From assembly GCA_017421905.1 (NCBI GenBank), contig JAFOHH010000214.1, forward strand, positions 1 through 8,468: DNA of 8,468 bases, written 5' to 3'. The position numbers and the translations under genes are program-made. Position 1 is the stretch's first letter. The number at the start of each line of letters is the position of its first letter. Positions 6,651 to 8,468 of this stretch are shown here, in pieces. Source of the DNA: Clostridia bacterium. Its GTDB lineage: Bacteria > Bacillota > Clostridia > Christensenellales > Borkfalkiaceae. The notes below the pieces were generated by a model. It made no database searches, was not told the DNA's origin, and saw nothing but the letters and a program-made list of their open reading frames with translations.

Positions 6651-6693
6651 ATTATCGTAAATTGAACCGAATAAATTATCGTAAATTGTACCG
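6646..6693 (+). repeat. 24-bp tandem duplication over the stop codon of the membrane protein gene
   Basis: Copy 1 (6646-6669) and copy 2 (6670-6693) are adjacent and differ at one base (GAACCG versus GTACCG ends). Copy 1 includes the gene's TAA stop. It probably arose by replication slippage; no function is evident. Confidence 0.85.
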
Positions 6694-6729
6694 AAAAGCC
6701 TCCGCAAACGCGGAGGCTTTTATTTTGCA
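6694..6729 (+). terminator. Strong rho-independent terminator after the membrane protein gene
   Basis: A perfect 12-bp stem (6694-6705 with 6710-6721), AAAC loop, then TTTTATTTT. It separates the membrane protein from the ribonucleotide reductase genes. The A-run on the 5' side also permits weak termination on -. Confidence 0.93.
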
Positions 6730-6778
6730 TCTTTTTCAATTTTATCGCAACTTTCTTTTAAAAAGTTGGTAAAAGAAC

Positions 6779-6807
6779 TTGAACTAAACCACAATATATG
6801 GTATAAT
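6779..6807 (+). promoter_or_regulatory. Promoter of the anaerobic RNR activase gene
   Basis: TTGAAC (6779-6784), 17-nt spacer, perfect TATAAT (6802-6807), giving a predicted start near 6814 and a leader of about 108 nt before ATG 6922. Confidence 0.82.
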
Positions 6808-6835
6808 GATATCAATCGCGCCCTATATCGTGTTA
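6789..6835 (+). promoter_or_regulatory. Paired NrdR-box-like operators at the nrdG promoter
   Basis: Box 1 (6789-6804, CCACAATATATGGTAT) sits in the -35/-10 spacer and overlaps the -10 box. A weaker box 2 (6820-6835, GCCCTATATCGTGTTA) lies just past the predicted start, 31 bp centre to centre. The known NrdR site is a palindrome like ACACwATATwTTGTGT, usually in pairs about three turns apart on the same face of the helix. Box 1 is convincing and box 2 degenerate. Placement predicts repression when dATP is high. Confidence 0.7.
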
Positions 6836-6902
6836 TAAGGCGCAAAAATCTTGCAAACGCGGCAAATAGCCGATTTAAAAGGGCGCGCTTTGTGTTCGCC
6901 CC
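6817..6902 (+). promoter_or_regulatory. Possible structured leader with alternative pairings upstream of nrdG
   Basis: Strand A CGCGCCC (6817-6823) is a perfect complement of strand B GGGCGCG (6881-6887), enclosing a small hairpin CGGC-AAATA-GCCG (6860-6872). Strand B can instead pair with CGCCC at 6897-6901, forming a local hairpin 9 nt before the GGAGG at 6911-6915. Mutually exclusive stems resemble a switch, but I do not match any known riboswitch core, and strand A overlaps the weaker NrdR box. Confidence 0.35.
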
Positions 6903-6921
6903 GAATAATAGGAGGATAGCA

Positions 6922-7614
6922 ATGGAAATAAAAGGATTGCAAAAATTAACGCTTTTAGATTTTCCCGAACGGGTTGCCTGCACGGTGTTTACCGCAGGCT
7001 GCAACTTTCGCTGTCCCTTTTGCCACAACGCTACGCTCGTGCTTGCGCCGGGGGAGGGCGACTCGGTTAGCGAAGAAGAGTTCTTTTCCTTTTTGAAAAA
7101 GAGAACGGGCGTTTTAACGGGCGTTTGCGTTACGGGCGGAGAGCCCACCTTGCAAAAGGACTTGCTTTCCTTTTTGCAAAAAATAAAGGATCTCGGCTTT
7201 GCAGTAAAGCTGGATACCAACGGCTACCGTCCCGACGTCCTCTGTGCGGCGGTGGAGCGCGGCCTTGTCGATTACGTAGCTATGGACGTAAAAAACGCCC
7301 CCTCCCGCTACGGCGAAACGGTTGGTATTGCCAATTTTGATATCGCCCCCGTAAGGCAAAGTGTGGAATTTTTGCTAAAAAACGTCGTTCCTTACGAATT
7401 TCGCACCACGGTTGTAAAACAACTTCACGGCCAGGAGGAGGCAAAGGAGCTTGCCTCGTTTATCGCGGGCGCGGAAAAGCTATACCTGCAAGCCTTTATC
7501 GATTCGGGAAATTTAATCGGATCGGGGCTTAGTGCAATGCCCAAAGAGGACATGCAAAAAATGGCGTTTTTGCTTGAAAAAACCGTGAAAAAAGTGGAAT
7601 TGCGCGGCGTATAA
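6922..7614 (+). CDS. nrdG: Anaerobic ribonucleoside-triphosphate reductase activating protein (radical SAM)
   Basis: The product is 230 residues. It starts MEIKGLQKLTLLDFPERVAC, the typical opening of the larger NrdG-type activase family. The radical SAM cluster motif is C27-NFR-C31-PF-C34 (CxxxCxxC), followed by the GGE motif (TGGEPT, about 71-76) that helps bind S-adenosylmethionine, and DTNGY and DYVAMDVKN strand motifs of the barrel. It uses a [4Fe-4S] cluster and SAM to place the glycyl radical on NrdD in the cytosol without oxygen. ATG 6922 is chosen because GGAGG at 6911-6915 is 6 nt before it; the in-frame ATG 6766 precedes the promoter and adds residues foreign to the family. It lies 150 nt upstream of nrdD on the same strand with its own promoter and NrdR-like boxes. 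The symbol follows function; the sequence is of the longer NrdG subtype, not the short E. coli type. Confidence 0.9.
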   Translation: MEIKGLQKLTLLDFPERVACTVFTAGCNFRCPFCHNATLVLAPGEGDSVSEEEFFSFLKKRTGVLTGVCVTGGEPTLQKDLLSFLQKIKDLGFAVKLDTNGYRPDVLCAAVERGLVDYVAMDVKNAPSRYGETVGIANFDIAPVRQSVEFLLKNVVPYEFRTTVVKQLHGQEEAKELASFIAGAEKLYLQAFIDSGNLIGSGLSAMPKEDMQKMAFLLEKTVKKVELRGV

Positions 7615-7669
7615 GGCTGGAACTTGAAATTGCCAAATTCCCATATTTTGATAAAAAATAAAAATAAAA

Positions 7670-7715
7670 ACACAATATATTGTGGTTTTTTGTTGACAAA
7701 CGCAATCGTTTGCGA
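7670..7715 (+). promoter_or_regulatory. Paired NrdR-box-like operators at the nrdD promoter
   Basis: Box 1 (7670-7685) is ACACAATATATTGTGG, with CACAATATATTGTG a perfect 14-bp palindrome and nearly the textbook NrdR site. Box 2 (7700-7715, ACGCAATCGTTTGCGA) is a degenerate palindrome filling the -35/-10 spacer. Centres are 30 bp apart. The core ACAATATAT is shared exactly with the nrdG box. The pair predicts co-repression of both genes by NrdR. Confidence 0.8.
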
Positions 7716-7721
7716 TATACT
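7693..7721 (+). promoter_or_regulatory. Promoter of nrdD
   Basis: Perfect TTGACA (7693-7698), 17-nt spacer, TATACT (7716-7721). A GGGGGA ribosome site at 7751-7756 precedes ATG 7765. Confidence 0.85.
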
Positions 7722-7764
7722 TAAAGAGCACACCATAAAAAAATAAAACAGGGGGAAGCAAAAG

Positions 7765-8320
7765 ATGTATACCGTATTAAAAAGAGACGGAAAAGTTGCA
7801 GATTTTAACATTGCAAAAATTTCAGACGCTATTAAATTAGCGTTCGACGCGCAGGAAAAGAATTATAACGATAACATTATCGATTTTCTTGCCCTCAAAG
7901 TAACGGCAGATTTCGAGCCGAAGATTAAGGATCACCAAATCGCCGTAGAAGACATTCAAGACAGCGTAGAATCGGTGCTCGTTCAAGCGGGCTATGCCGA
8001 CGTAGCTAAGGCGTATATTTTATATCGCCGTCAACGTGAAAAGCTCCGTAACTTAAAGTCTACCGTTCTTGACTACAAGGACATTGTAGATAGCTACGTA
8101 AAGGTTACCGACTGGCGCGTTAAGGAAAACTCCACCGTTACCTATTCGGTTGGCGGTCTTATCCTCAACAACTCGGGCGCAATTACCGCAAACTACTGGC
8201 TTTCGGAAATTTACGACGACGAAATTGCAAACGCTCACCGCGCTGCAGATATCCACATTCACGACCTTTCCATGCTTACCGGCTACTGCGCAGGTTGGTC
8301 CTTAAAGCAATTTATTCAAG
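7765..8320 (+). CDS. nrdD: Anaerobic ribonucleoside-triphosphate reductase, N-terminal part (cut by sequence join)
   Basis: About 185 residues are present. Residues 1 to about 90 are an ATP-cone allosteric domain (MYTVLKRDGKVADFNIAKI ... VEDIQDSVESVLVQAGYADVAKAYILYRRQR), which senses ATP/dATP. Next comes the start of the glycyl-radical barrel, with the family strings VGGLILNNSGAITANYWLSE, ADIHIHDL and LTGYCAGWSLKQFIQ. Full-length family members have about 700 residues, with the radical Gly near the C-terminus. The enzyme makes dNTPs from NTPs without oxygen, after activation by the radical SAM protein encoded upstream. Family-like sequence stops at about 8320. The frame stays open to the window end, but the residues after FIQD are not NrdD and are antisense to a P-type ATPase fragment. 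The gene is therefore truncated by the assembly join or, less likely, a rearrangement. Confidence 0.92.
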
Positions 8321-8334
8321 ATATACGTCAAGAT
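8316..8334. other. Probable chimeric junction inside nrdD
   Basis: NrdD similarity ends and antisense P-type ATPase coding begins within a few bases of 8321. TCAAGAT occurs at both 8316-8322 and 8328-8334, a 7-base microhomology that could have driven a misassembly or template switch. No insertion-sequence ends or target duplications are seen. Confidence 0.7.
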
Positions 8335-8468
8335 GCAGTTTTTGCATTGCCTCAACCGCTGCCGCGGATTCCGCTTTCAGCACGTCCGCCACTGCAATGG
8401 TGCCGAAGTAAGTACCATCCTCCGCCGCAAAATACAGCGGCGTTTTTCCCTGCGCCTTCAATTCCGGA
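8324..8468 (-). CDS. Internal fragment of a copper-type P-type ATPase (CopA-like), open at both ends
   Basis: On -, from position 8467, 48 codons read PELKAQGKTPLYFAAEDGTY and then FGTIAVADVLKAESAAAVEA, ending QKLHLDV. This is the phosphorylation/hinge part of heavy-metal (P1B) ATPases, just before the conserved 'TGDN' hinge motif, which would lie beyond the join and is absent. The next in-frame codons are foreign and reach a stop at once. In the intact protein this domain couples ATP use to export of Cu+ across the membrane. Codon choice (many CTG, GTG, GCG and GCA) looks different from the nearby genes, suggesting another genome or region. It cannot be a functional gene here, and metal specificity cannot be confirmed from this piece. 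Confidence 0.75.

Noticed and set aside
6766..6921. N-terminal extension of the RNR activase from ATG 6766
   Set aside because: The start lies upstream of the TTGAAC/TATAAT promoter, and the family N-terminus begins exactly at MEIKGLQK (6922) behind GGAGG.
7665..7691. Terminator between nrdG and nrdD formed by the A-run, CACAATATATTGTG palindrome and T-run
   Set aside because: The stem is almost all A/T and matches the NrdR operator; a DNA-binding role explains it better, although minor termination cannot be excluded.

Overview
The window looks like chromosomal DNA from an anaerobic, low-to-moderate GC Bacillota, most likely in the Clostridia. The reasons are Gram-positive-type promoters (TTGACA/TATAAT-like boxes 17-18 bp apart), strong AGGAGG-type ribosome sites, an oxygen-sensitive class III ribonucleotide reductase, and corrinoid methyl-transfer genes typical of acetogens and related gut or sediment anaerobes. 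I cannot place it more finely. Most authentic stops are TAA; the lipoprotein gene ends in TAG.

Region 1 (1-4832) is a corrinoid-dependent methyltransferase module. A partial URO-D-family gene on + ends at 113, followed by a bidirectional terminator. The - strand then reads, in transcription order, a small B12-binding corrinoid protein (3603-2971), a [2Fe-2S]/ASKHA corrinoid activase (2858-1437), and a PocR-AraC transcription regulator (1421-168). Divergently on + lies a second URO-D-family methyltransferase (3825-4832). The expected logic is that the methyltransferase(s) move a methyl group on or off the corrinoid protein, the activase reductively rescues Co(II), and the PocR-AraC protein senses a small ligand. 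Two good promoters point away from each other across a short intergenic region that carries three copies of an 8-bp motif (TTGCGAAA/TTTCGCAA), placed symmetrically before both -35 boxes. The regulator has an in-frame amber codon within its DNA-binding domain.

Region 2 (4833-6730) holds a terminator, an NlpC/P60 lipoprotein apparently transcribed without a leader, and a four-helix membrane protein whose reading frame is broken by two compensating shifts. A 24-bp tandem duplication over its stop codon and a perfect terminator follow.

Region 3 (6731-8320) is the anaerobic ribonucleotide reductase locus, with the activase gene (nrdG-type) before the reductase gene (nrdD). Each has its own promoter overlapped by paired NrdR-box-like palindromes about three helical turns apart. 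The nrdG leader may also form alternative RNA structures.

Region 4 (about 8321-8468) does not continue nrdD. It encodes, on -, an internal piece of a copper-type P-type ATPase. The join has no mobile-element signature and is best read as a chimeric assembly end. With the broken frames nearby, this suggests the sequence contains errors, so the interrupted genes should be treated cautiously.
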